Assembly: GCF_030816615.1 (NCBI RefSeq)
Contig: NZ_JAUSYD010000001.1
Coordinates: forward strand, 5,788,501-5,852,500
Source of the DNA: Streptomyces sp. B1I3
Lineage (GTDB): Bacteria > Actinomycetota > Actinomycetes > Streptomycetales > Streptomycetaceae
DNA length: 64,000 nucleotides
Direction: 5' to 3'
Shown here in pieces: positions 9,386 through 17,096 of the stretch. The notes under the pieces are model-generated. The model had not been told where the DNA came from. It saw only the letters and a program-made list of their open reading frames with translations, and searched no databases. How positions within the stretch are numbered: the stretch's first letter is position 1; every line of letters begins with the position of its first letter. The position numbers and the translations under genes are program-made.

Positions 9386-10195
9386 CTACACCGAGGCGGC
9401 CGGCTCCTGCGGAGCGACGACCCGGGGCGCGAGATCGGCGTTCTCCAGGACGTCCCGCAGGTGCCTCTCGACGACCGGGAGCACCTGGGCGATCGTGATC
9501 TCGCGGCCCAGCTCGTAGGAGAGTGAGGTGACGCCCGCGTCCCGGATGCCGCACGGCACGATCCTGTCGAACCAGGTGTTGTCGGGATTCACGTTCAGCG
9601 CGAAGCCGTGCATGGTGACGCCCTTGGCGACCCGGATGCCGATCGCGGCCAGTTTGCGGTCCTCGCGGCGCTGGCCGGCGTTGGACGGTGCGTACTGCGG
9701 GCCGTTCAGCCGGGCGTCGAACTCCTCGTCGTGCAGCCGGGGGTCGAAGTCCAGGGACAGTCCGCCCGGCGCGGGACGCTCGTCGACCGGGTCGCCGAGC
9801 ACCCAGACACCGCTGCGGCCCTCGACCCGGGACGTCTCCACGCCGAAGTCGGCGGCCGTACGGATCAGGGCGTCCTCCAGCCGCCGCACGTGCGCGACGA
9901 CGTCGACCGGACGCGGCAGTTTCTGGATGGGGTAGCCGACGAGCTGGCCCGGGCCGTGCCAGGTGATCTTCCCGCCGCGGTCGACGTCGATGACCGGCGT
10001 GCCGTCCAGGGGGCGCTCGCTCTCGGTCGTGCGGCGTCCCGCCGTGTACACGGGCGGGTGCTCGAGGAGCAGGCAGGTGTCGGGGACGGTGTCCTCGAAC
10101 CGGGCGGCATGCACCTCGCGCTGCTTCTGCCAGGCCTCCTGGTAGTCCACCGCGTCCTCGCCGAACCCGAGACGGACAAACCGCAGCTCACTCAC
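9386..10195 (-). CDS. lipB: Octanoyltransferase (lipoate protein ligase B)
   Basis: 269 residues. Transfers octanoate from acyl carrier protein to lipoyl domains, the step before LipA. The catalytic pair is visible as Lys181 ([17 protein letters not shown]) and Cys215 ([12 protein letters not shown]). Between the RSGVWVL strand and Lys181 there is an extra hydrophilic insert of about 40 residues compared with the enterobacterial enzyme, so the protein is longer than the usual ~215. The start GTG 10195 is supported by GGGAGG 8 nt upstream. Likely co-transcribed with lipA. Confidence 0.97.
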   Translation of the reverse strand: MSELRFVRLGFGEDAVDYQEAWQKQREVHAARFEDTVPDTCLLLEHPPVYTAGRRTTESERPLDGTPVIDVDRGGKITWHGPGQLVGYPIQKLPRPVDVVAHVRRLEDALIRTAADFGVETSRVEGRSGVWVLGDPVDERPAPGGLSLDFDPRLHDEEFDARLNGPQYAPSNAGQRREDRKLAAIGIRVAKGVTMHGFALNVNPDNTWFDRIVPCGIRDAGVTSLSYELGREITIAQVLPVVERHLRDVLENADLAPRVVAPQEPAASV

Positions 10196-10495
10196 TTCGG
10201 GTGCCTCCCTACTCGCGGTGCCGGGAGGCCGGGGGGTGTCCCCGGAACCACGTCACCATGCACTGATGTGCGCCCCCGGCAACTGTACGACCGCTCCGCG
10301 GCGCGGTGTCCGGCAGGTCGCGCGCCCGGGGTTCGCGGGGCCGGTCCGGTGTCTTCTGTCAGCGATGCCCACAATCCTCACACGATCGGATGAATGTGGA
10401 GCGAAGGTCGTCGGCGGCTTCGTCGGGGCAGTTAAGTTCGCGCCGTTCCATAAGGGCTGCCCGCCCGGCCCCGAAGGCAGGAGACCGTACAGCTG
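10196..10495. other. Divergent intergenic region lipB / XRE regulator
   Basis: 300 bp with no believable gene. It should carry the lipB promoter and the promoter of the regulator at 10496. TAAGTT (about 10433-10438) is the best -10 candidate for the rightward gene; I see no strong palindrome. Confidence 0.4.
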
Positions 10496-12226
10496 ATGTC
10501 GGAACGACCTCCGCAGCGCACCCCGAACCGGCGGCTCGCTGCGCTCATCGCGGAAGCCGGGTTCTCCCACGCGGGTCTGGCCCGCCGGGTGGATCAGCTC
10601 GGCCTCGAACACGGCCTCGACCTGCGGTACGACAAGACCTCGGTCACCCGCTGGCTGCGTGGCCAGCAGCCCCGGGGCACCACTCCGGCACTGATCGCCG
10701 AGGTCTTCACCCGGCGCCTCGGACGCCGGCTCTCCGCCCAGGACCTGGGCCTGGACGCCTGCGCGCCCGTCTACGCCGGCCTGGAGTTCGCGGCGACGCC
10801 CGCCGAGGCCGTCGACATCGTCAGCGGCCTGTGGCGCAAGGACTCGGGCAGCCACGCGGAGCTGCGCAAGATCGCCTTCACCCCGGCCGGGCTCGTGGTC
10901 CCCAGCAGGGACTGGCTCATCGGGCGGGCCGACGACCGGGTGGGGAGCGTGGGCCCGCCGTCCCAGGCGGGCGCAGAGACCGTCCTGCCCGCCCCGCGCG
11001 CACCCGCGGACGCCAACGGGCCGCGTACGGCGAACGGCCTCCGGACGAACGGTCCGCACCAGAGCGACGGTCTCCCGCCGAGCGGCCTCCACCGGACCGA
11101 CGGTCTCCCGCCGAACGGGCCGCGGGCCAACGGCCTCCGGCCGTCCCCCGGCCCTCACCCGGCCAACGGCGCCGGAACACTGCACGCTCCCGGCGCGGGC
11201 CACGGAGCCGGTGCCCACGGCGGCCGGGCCGGCGCCCGCGGCCCGGGCCACTCCCGCCCGCCCGTGCCCGCCGCACCGCCACCGGCCGTCCCCCGCCAGC
11301 GGCACACCGACCGCGGCCCGGGCCAGCGGGTCGGGAGCGGTGACGTCGCCGCCCTGCACTCGGTCGGTGAGCTCTTCCGCACGCTGGACAACGCCTACGG
11401 CGGCGGCCACGCCCGCCAGGCCCTCGTCAGGTACCTGGAGCACGAGGCCGAACCCATGCTGCGCGGGAGCTACGGCGAGGCGGTCGGCCGCCGGCTGTTC
11501 TCCGCCGCGGCCGACCTCACCAGGCTGGCGGGCTGGACCTCGTACGACATCGCCGCCCACGGGCTCGCCCAGCGCTACTTCGTCCAGGCCCTGCGGCTCG
11601 CGCAGGCCGCAGGCGACCGGGCGTACGGCGCGTACGTCCTGGTCACCATGAGCAGGCAGGCCGTCTATCTCCAGCACGGCAGGGAGGCCGTCCAGCTGGC
11701 CCGCGTCGCCCAGCAGGGCATCGGCTCGTCGGCGCCGCCCGTCGTCATGGCCCTCATGCACGCCGTCGAGGCGCGCGGCCACGGCGTGCTGGGCGAGACC
11801 AGGGCCTGCGTCGCCGCACTCCTACGGGCGGAACGCTCGCTGGAGGCCGCCCGGCCCGGGGACGACGTGCCCCACTGGGCGCGCTACTTCGACGAGGCCC
11901 AGCTCGCCGACGAGCTCGGCCACTGCCACCGCGACCTGCAGCAGTACCGCGCCGCCGCGCAGCACGCCGAGCGGTCGCTCCAGCTGCGCGCTCCGGCGTA
12001 CGCCCGGAGCAGGCTGTTCTGCCGGGTGGTGCTCGCCTCCGCACGGCTCGGACTCGGCGAGCTGGACCAGGCCTGCCTGCTGGGTGCCGAGGCGGCCCAG
12101 CAGGCGTCGGAGATGCGTTCGGTGCGCGCGACGGAGTACGTGAAGGACTTCGAGCGCCGCCTGGAGCCGTACCGCGACGCGGTCGCCGTACGCGGCTACC
12201 GGGACCGCGTCGCCGCCCTCGGCTGA
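10496..12226 (+). CDS. XRE-type HTH regulator with helical-repeat C-terminus
   Basis: 576 residues in three parts. Residues 10-85 form a helix-turn-helix of the XRE kind (LARRVDQLG ... TSVTRWLRGQQPRG). Residues about 160-255 are a low-complexity linker rich in Asn-Gly, Pro and Arg with recurring DGLPP/NGP units. From about 275 the protein is helical with TPR-like features (AAQHAERSLQLRAPAYARSR; LGEL DQACLLGAEAAQQ). This is a common multi-copy streptomycete regulator type; target and signal are unknown. AGGAGA lies 11 nt before ATG 10496. It diverges from lipB. Confidence 0.78.
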   Translation: MSERPPQRTPNRRLAALIAEAGFSHAGLARRVDQLGLEHGLDLRYDKTSVTRWLRGQQPRGTTPALIAEVFTRRLGRRLSAQDLGLDACAPVYAGLEFAATPAEAVDIVSGLWRKDSGSHAELRKIAFTPAGLVVPSRDWLIGRADDRVGSVGPPSQAGAETVLPAPRAPADANGPRTANGLRTNGPHQSDGLPPSGLHRTDGLPPNGPRANGLRPSPGPHPANGAGTLHAPGAGHGAGAHGGRAGARGPGHSRPPVPAAPPPAVPRQRHTDRGPGQRVGSGDVAALHSVGELFRTLDNAYGGGHARQALVRYLEHEAEPMLRGSYGEAVGRRLFSAAADLTRLAGWTSYDIAAHGLAQRYFVQALRLAQAAGDRAYGAYVLVTMSRQAVYLQHGREAVQLARVAQQGIGSSAPPVVMALMHAVEARGHGVLGETRACVAALLRAERSLEAARPGDDVPHWARYFDEAQLADELGHCHRDLQQYRAAAQHAERSLQLRAPAYARSRLFCRVVLASARLGLGELDQACLLGAEAAQQASEMRSVRATEYVKDFERRLEPYRDAVAVRGYRDRVAALG

Positions 12227-12245
12227 CCGTCCGGCCGGCCCGCCG

Positions 12246-13559
12246 TCACGCGGCGGCGGGCAGTGCCGTCCCGTCACCCGGCCCCTGCCGCACCCCCAGG
12301 TCCGTCAGGATCGCGGAGGCCGCGCGCCGTCCGGAGTGCAGGGCGCCCTGGACCGTGCTCGTGTCGCGGTGGTCGCCGCAGACGTACAGACCGGCCAGCA
12401 CCCGGACCGGGCGCCGCAGATCGTGCGGGGGCGACATCGCGGGCACCGCCTCGGGGTCGTGACGGGCCGCCAGGAGCTCCCAGTCGTGCGTGGGCGTGCC
12501 GTACAGCCGGGCGAGATGGGCGCGAACCGTCCGGTCGAGGTCCGCCGGCGGGGGGCCGAGCACCGTGGAGGTGATCAGCGTCCGGCCCCGTGGCGCGCGC
12601 GAGGGGTCGACCGCGCTCATCACGGCGGTGTGCGACACCGGGCCTGAGCGGTCCGCGTCCAGCAGCAGACGGGGACCCGTCGGCGGGGGGACGGGAGCCG
12701 CGTGGTGCAGGACCGTCACCGGATGGAACGCCGGTGTCCGCAGACCGGGCAGCAACTCCGCGGCGGCGCCCGCTCCGGTGGCCAGCAGCAGGGACCGGCA
12801 GCCCAGCTCCCCGTGTTCCTTGGTGCGCACGGAGGTGATGTCGGCAGCCGTGACGTGGACCCCGGTGCGAACGGTCCCGGGCGGCAGGGCGGCTGCCAGC
12901 AGCCGAGGGAGCGTGGCCGAACCGCCCGCCGGCACGCAGAGCCGGCCGCGCGCGTAGCTGCGCAGGGTGAGGTCGGCGCAGCGGCTCGACGTGGCGAGCT
13001 CGGGGTCACCGAGCAGCGCGGAGAGCAGCGGGCGCAGGAAACCGTCGACCGTCCGCGGCGGGAGACCGCGGGCCGACAGGGCGGGGAGCGCCGGCCGGTC
13101 GGGCCGGGCCACGATCCGGGCGGTGGGAGTGACGGCGAGACGGGCCAGCCAGGCACCCAGTCTGGCCTGTTCGATGGCCCCGCCCAGCGGAGCCCTGGGG
13201 GCGCTCGGGCGGGAGCGCACCGCCTTGAGTGCGCCCCTCGCGCTCCGTACGTCCCCGGCGCGGTACTGGCGGCCTCCGCTGTGCACCAGTACTTCCGGGG
13301 CGAAGTTCCGCAGGACGAGTCCGTCGAGTCCCGGCGTGCCCCTCAGCTCCGGATACGCGGAACTGAGCAGGGGCCCCAGGTCGTCGAGCAGGAAGCCGTC
13401 CACCTCCTGGGTGGCCATGCGGCCCCCGACGTGGGGGGCGGCCTCCAGGACGCTGACGTCCACCCCTGCGCTGATCAGCCGGTGGGCCGCTGACAGGCCG
13501 GCGATCCCGGCCCCGATGATGACCACATCCGCGTGGTGTGCCGTGTGTGCCGTGAGCAC
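12246..13559 (-). CDS. FAD-dependent amine-oxidase-like oxidoreductase
   Basis: 437 residues. The N-terminal dinucleotide-binding motif VVIIGAGIAGLSAAHRL (about 12-28) is followed by EAAPHVGGRMAT, the GG-doublet motif of flavin amine oxidases and desaturases. The C-terminal FAD motif YVCGDHRDTSTVQGALHSGRRAA completes the fold. Substrate unknown; homologues act on amines, carotenoids or porphyrinogens, and no pathway genes flank it. I start at GTG 13559, preceded by GGGGAGGGG, rather than 48 bp upstream. It converges with the XRE-regulator gene 19 bp away. Confidence 0.83.
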   Translation of the reverse strand: MLTAHTAHHADVVIIGAGIAGLSAAHRLISAGVDVSVLEAAPHVGGRMATQEVDGFLLDDLGPLLSSAYPELRGTPGLDGLVLRNFAPEVLVHSGGRQYRAGDVRSARGALKAVRSRPSAPRAPLGGAIEQARLGAWLARLAVTPTARIVARPDRPALPALSARGLPPRTVDGFLRPLLSALLGDPELATSSRCADLTLRSYARGRLCVPAGGSATLPRLLAAALPPGTVRTGVHVTAADITSVRTKEHGELGCRSLLLATGAGAAAELLPGLRTPAFHPVTVLHHAAPVPPPTGPRLLLDADRSGPVSHTAVMSAVDPSRAPRGRTLITSTVLGPPPADLDRTVRAHLARLYGTPTHDWELLAARHDPEAVPAMSPPHDLRRPVRVLAGLYVCGDHRDTSTVQGALHSGRRAASAILTDLGVRQGPGDGTALPAAA

Positions 13560-13825
13560 GAGCCCCTCCCCGATTCGGCGCGACTGCTGGGGGGCTCCTG
13601 CCCTCAACAGGGCTCCGGAATGCCCCGGTTCGGATCGAGGCTAGGCGGATGGCCGATGCGGACACAGTCGCGCGCACCCCGGGCACCGGTGCACGGGGTC
13701 GCACGGCGGCCCGGCCGGTGCGCGCCGGGCCGCCGGCCGCGGGCACCCGGGCGCCGACGGCCGAGGGCTGACCTGCGCCGCTTCCCGGGCCCGCCGGCCC
13801 GGCCCCCGGCAGGCGCCGGCCGTAC

Positions 13826-14725
13826 TCAGCGCAGCGCGGCGCGGATGGCGGCGTCGATGCCGGGGAAGGCGAACGCGAAGCCCGATTCGAGAAGTTGGCC
13901 GGGCAGCACCCGCTGGCTGCCCAGGACGTCCTCGGCGAAGTCGCCGAGCGCGATCCGCAGCGCGGGCGCCGGCGCGGTGAACAGCGTCGGGCGGTGCAGC
14001 ACCCGTCCCATGGCGGCCGTCACCTGGCCGTTGGTGACGGGGGAGGGACCGGTGAGGTTCACCGGGCCCGCGAGGGACTCCGTGTCCAGGATGTGCCGCA
14101 TCGCCGCGATGTGGTCGTGCAGGGCGATGAAGCTCCAGTACTGCCGCCCGTTCCCGAGCCGCCCGCCGAGCCCGGCCCGGAACAGCGGGAAGAGACGCCC
14201 CCACGCCCCGCCCTGCCGGGCCACGACCAGGCCGGTCCGGGCGTACACCGTCCGCACGCCCGCCTCCTCGGCCGGGGCCGCGGCCTCCTCCCACTCCACG
14301 CACACGGACGGCAGGAAGCCCTCACCGGGCGGCGCGCTCTCGTCGACCGCGCGGTCCCCCGTGTCGCCGTAGTAGCCGATCGCGGACCCGGCGAGCAGCA
14401 CCCTCGGCGGTGTGTCGAGCGAGGCGACGGCCTCGGCGATCGCCGAGGTGCCCAGCACCCTGCTGTCCCGGATCTCCCGCTTGTACGCCTCGGTCCAGCG
14501 GCGGTCGCCGACCCCGGCACCGGCGAGGTGGACGACGGCGTCGCAGCCGACCAGGCCCGCCACGTCGACGTACTGCCGCTTCGGGTCCCACTCCACCTCG
14601 TCACCGGTGGCGGCGGGGCGCCGGACGAGCCGCACCACCTCGTGCCCGTCGGCCCGCAGCGAGCGCACGAGCGCCGCCCCGATGAGTCCGGTCGATCCGG
14701 TGACGGCGATACGGGAGTGCGGCAT
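13826..14725 (-). CDS. TIGR01777-family epimerase/reductase
   Basis: 299 residues of the extended short-chain dehydrogenase fold. The NAD(P)-binding motif TGSTGLIG is near residues 8-15, and GSAIGYYGDTGD carries the conserved residues around the active-site Tyr. The C-terminus (LPGQLLESGFAFAFPGIDAAIRAAL) is the family-specific tail of the SulA/YfcH group. Function is not settled; it is widely conserved beside pyruvate dehydrogenase/lipoate genes in actinobacteria. The start at ATG 14725 is preceded by CAGGAT 7 nt upstream (leaderless layout); ATG 14734 is an alternative. Confidence 0.87.
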   Translation of the reverse strand: MPHSRIAVTGSTGLIGAALVRSLRADGHEVVRLVRRPAATGDEVEWDPKRQYVDVAGLVGCDAVVHLAGAGVGDRRWTEAYKREIRDSRVLGTSAIAEAVASLDTPPRVLLAGSAIGYYGDTGDRAVDESAPPGEGFLPSVCVEWEEAAAPAEEAGVRTVYARTGLVVARQGGAWGRLFPLFRAGLGGRLGNGRQYWSFIALHDHIAAMRHILDTESLAGPVNLTGPSPVTNGQVTAAMGRVLHRPTLFTAPAPALRIALGDFAEDVLGSQRVLPGQLLESGFAFAFPGIDAAIRAALR

Positions 14726-14787
14726 GGCGTCCATCCTGCCCCATGGGCCCTGCGGTACCCGGCAACCCCGCATGGCACAGTGGCCGC

Positions 14788-15315
14788 ATGTCCGTGCCTG
14801 AGTTCCGCGCCCTCCTGCCCGTCCGTCCCGCCACGGCGGGGGACCGGTCCGCACTCGGGGAGCTCGACCGGGCCACCTGGTCGACCCTGCACGCCGTACA
14901 GCCGAGGCCTCAGCCCCCGTACGAGCCCTTCTTCGACGACCGGAACCGGCCCGAGGACCACCTCGTCGCCGAGGCCGTCACCGGGGCGCAGGAGACGCAC
15001 GTCGCGGGGTATCTCCGTCTGGCCTCGCCCACGCCGCTCGCCTGCAACGCGCACGTACGCCAGATACAGGGGCTCGCCGTGGCCGAGTGGGCCCGGGGAC
15101 ACGGCGTGGCCCGGGCACTGCTGCGCGCCTCCTACGCCGAGGCGCGGCGTCAGGGGGCCGGGCGGATCACGCTGCGCGTGCTCGGGCACAACACGCCCGC
15201 CCGGGCGCTCTACGCCTCCGAGGGATTCGCCGTCGAGGGCGTCCTGCCCGGCGAGTTCTTCCTGCACGGGCGCTACGTCGACGACGTCCTGATGGGCCGT
15301 TCACTCACGGCCTGA
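14788..15315 (+). CDS. GNAT-family N-acetyltransferase
   Basis: 175 residues with the GNAT acetyl-CoA site: IQGLAVAEWARGHGVARALLRA (motif A, R/QxxGxG/A) and the downstream VLGHNTPARALYASEGF. It could acetylate a small molecule, a drug or a protein N-terminus. The ATG at 14788 follows CACAGT (14776-14781) by 6 nt, the same leaderless layout as the gene at 303. It diverges from the TIGR01777 gene and ends before a strong hairpin. Confidence 0.85.
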   Translation: MSVPEFRALLPVRPATAGDRSALGELDRATWSTLHAVQPRPQPPYEPFFDDRNRPEDHLVAEAVTGAQETHVAGYLRLASPTPLACNAHVRQIQGLAVAEWARGHGVARALLRASYAEARRQGAGRITLRVLGHNTPARALYASEGFAVEGVLPGEFFLHGRYVDDVLMGRSLTA

Positions 15316-15344
15316 GGGGTCACGGCCTGGCCGTCCGCAGCCGG

Positions 15345-15387
15345 GGCCGGCCCGCCTCGCCCAGGACCGGGGCGAGGCGGGCCGGCC
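15345..15387. terminator. Bidirectional terminator, GNAT / DUF4240
   Basis: A perfect 18-bp stem (15345-15362 with 15370-15387, beginning GGCCGGCCCG) and a 7-nt loop, between two convergent stop codons. Confidence 0.88.
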
Positions 15388-15396
15388 GACGGCTCC

Positions 15397-15918
15397 TCAG
15401 TCCGCGCCGAAGCGGTCCCAGAGCGCGGGGAAGCGGTCCGCCAGCACCGCGTCGTCCTCGACGTCGAAGGGCGTCCCCGCGGGTTTCGCGGCCTGGGGCG
15501 GCAGGCCCAGATCCGGGGCGACGGCTCCGGTGAGTTGTTCGTAGGCCTCGTCGGCGGCATAGCCGAGCTCCTCGCCGTCCCCGTCGAGCTCCTCGTCGAA
15601 GTCGTCCAGCAGGTCGGCCAGGCCGTCGGGGTCCTGCACCGCGCCCTCGAAGACCTCCCGGCCCTGCCCGATCAGCCAGCAGCGGAAGTAGTCGAACGCG
15701 TCGTCGCCCGCCCTGCCGAGCAGCACGGCGGCCGCACCCCACAGGTCCCAGCGGTACGCGCGGTTGTAGCGGGCCTCGAAGTGCCGGGCGAAGTCCAGCA
15801 CGGAGTCCGGGTCGAGCCTCACCAGCCGTTCCACGAGCAGGTCGGCATGGTCCTCGGGGTCGCCGTCTGCGGCCTCGCGGGTGCTGTCGACGATCTCCCA
15901 GAACTCCGTTTCGTCCAT
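15397..15918 (-). CDS. DUF4240-family protein
   Basis: 173 residues, very acidic. It begins MDETEFWEIVD, the hallmark start of DUF4240 proteins, with a conserved helical core (LDFARHFEARYNRAYRWDLWGAA; DAFDYFRCWLIGQG) and an acidic linker (LDDFDEELDGDGEE). Related proteins are linked to WGR or toxin-immunity contexts, but the function is unproven. The start ATG 15918 is chosen from homology of the first residues; no good ribosome binding site is seen. Confidence 0.8.
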   Translation of the reverse strand: MDETEFWEIVDSTREAADGDPEDHADLLVERLVRLDPDSVLDFARHFEARYNRAYRWDLWGAAAVLLGRAGDDAFDYFRCWLIGQGREVFEGAVQDPDGLADLLDDFDEELDGDGEELGYAADEAYEQLTGAVAPDLGLPPQAAKPAGTPFDVEDDAVLADRFPALWDRFGAD

Positions 15919-15979
15919 CACGGGTCCAGCATCTGCCTTGGCGGCGGCCGACGCACGCGGAGACACCGAATTGAAGCCT

Positions 15980-16948
15980 TCAGCGATAGAGGTCGCGCAG
16001 GCGTTCGGCGGCATCGGCAAACAGTTCGCGCAGCGCGGCCGGTGCGAGGACCTCCAACTCCGGTCCGAGGGCGAGCAGCCGGCCGTAGGCGACCTCCAGG
16101 GACTCGACCGGCAGAGTCACCGTCAGCCACCCGTCCGCGTCGGGCTCTCCGGCACCCGTCAGCGCCTCCTCGGCGGCCGCCCTGTCGACGGCGTGCGGCA
16201 GCTGCCGCACGCCCGCTCCGGTCAGCCGCACGGTCACTTCCGTACGCAGGATCGAGCGGGCGAACTGCTCCGCCCGCTCCTCCCAGAAGCGCGGCAGATC
16301 GAAGGTCCCGTCCCGCACGAAGCGGGTCCCGGACACGGCGACCGCCGTGAACCGGTCGATGCGGTACACCCGGAAGTCGTCCTGCGCCCGGGCGCACAGA
16401 TACCAGACGCCGGCCTTCAGCACGAGCCCGTACGGGGACAGCTCCCGCTCCACCTCGCCCCTGGCGCCGCTCCGATAGCGGGCCAGCACCCTCCGGTCGT
16501 CCCACACCGCTTCGGCGACGGCGGGCAGCAACTCGGGCGTCTCGGGCTCCTGGAACCAGCCGGGGGCGTCCAGGTGGAAGCGCTGGGCGGCGGTCCGCGA
16601 GGCGTCCCGGAGGGAGGGGAGTAGGGCGGCCGACACCTTCAGCCGTGCCGCGGACGCGGCGTCGTCCAGCCCCATCTCGCGCAGGGCGGAGGGCAGCCCG
16701 GACAGGAACAGGGCCTCGGCCTCATGGCGGGCCAGCCCGGTCAGCCGGGTCCGGTACCCGCCGACGAGACGGTACCCGCCGGCCCGGCCGCGGTCCGCGT
16801 AGACGGGCACACCCGCCTCCGAGAGCGCTTGGGCGTCCCGGGCCACGGTGCGCTCCGACACCTCCAGCTCCGCCGCCAGTTCGGCGGCGGTCATGGCGGG
16901 GCGGGACTGCAGGAGCAGCACCATCTTGATGAGCCGGGCAGCACGCAT
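15980..16948 (-). CDS. DeoR/YafY-type WYL-domain transcriptional regulator
   Basis: 322 residues. An N-terminal helix-turn-helix (residues 10-40, MTAAELAAELEVSERTVARDAQALSEAG) is followed by a WYL domain around 150-210, where ELSPYGLVLKAGVWYLCARA contains the WYL signature, and a WCX-like C-terminus. WYL regulators respond to nucleic acid or nucleotide ligands and often control DNA damage or phage-defence genes. No defence genes lie next to it here. The gene stands alone behind the aceE terminator region. Confidence 0.88.
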   Translation of the reverse strand: MRAARLIKMVLLLQSRPAMTAAELAAELEVSERTVARDAQALSEAGVPVYADRGRAGGYRLVGGYRTRLTGLARHEAEALFLSGLPSALREMGLDDAASAARLKVSAALLPSLRDASRTAAQRFHLDAPGWFQEPETPELLPAVAEAVWDDRRVLARYRSGARGEVERELSPYGLVLKAGVWYLCARAQDDFRVYRIDRFTAVAVSGTRFVRDGTFDLPRFWEERAEQFARSILRTEVTVRLTGAGVRQLPHAVDRAAAEEALTGAGEPDADGWLTVTLPVESLEVAYGRLLALGPELEVLAPAALRELFADAAERLRDLYR

Positions 16949-17049
16949 GGGGCTATTGTCCGGGCACGCGCGGAGAGCCGTTGCGCGGGCGCGTGCGGAA
17001 CCGCCGTCGCGGACGCGCGCCGGGAGCCGTCACGCGGGCCCGCGACGGC

Positions 17050-17089
17050 GGCGGGGCAGGCACCGGGCGGACCCGGCACCTGCCCCGCC
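17050..17089 (-). terminator. Terminator downstream of aceE
   Basis: GGCGGGGCAGG (17050-17060) pairs with CCTGCCCCGCC (17079-17089); after a two-base mismatch CCGGG pairs with CCCGG around a 4-nt loop. It starts 8 bp beyond the aceE stop codon. Confidence 0.8.
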
Positions 17090-17096
17090 TGCGTGA

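Noticed and set aside
10218-10495. A rightward ORF filling the lipB/regulator gap
   Set aside because: It has no ribosome binding site, no codon-position bias and overlaps the expected promoters.
13560-13825. Possible small genes between the flavoprotein and TIGR01777 genes
   Set aside because: Open frames exist only because of GC richness; none has a start with a ribosome binding site or proper third-position bias.
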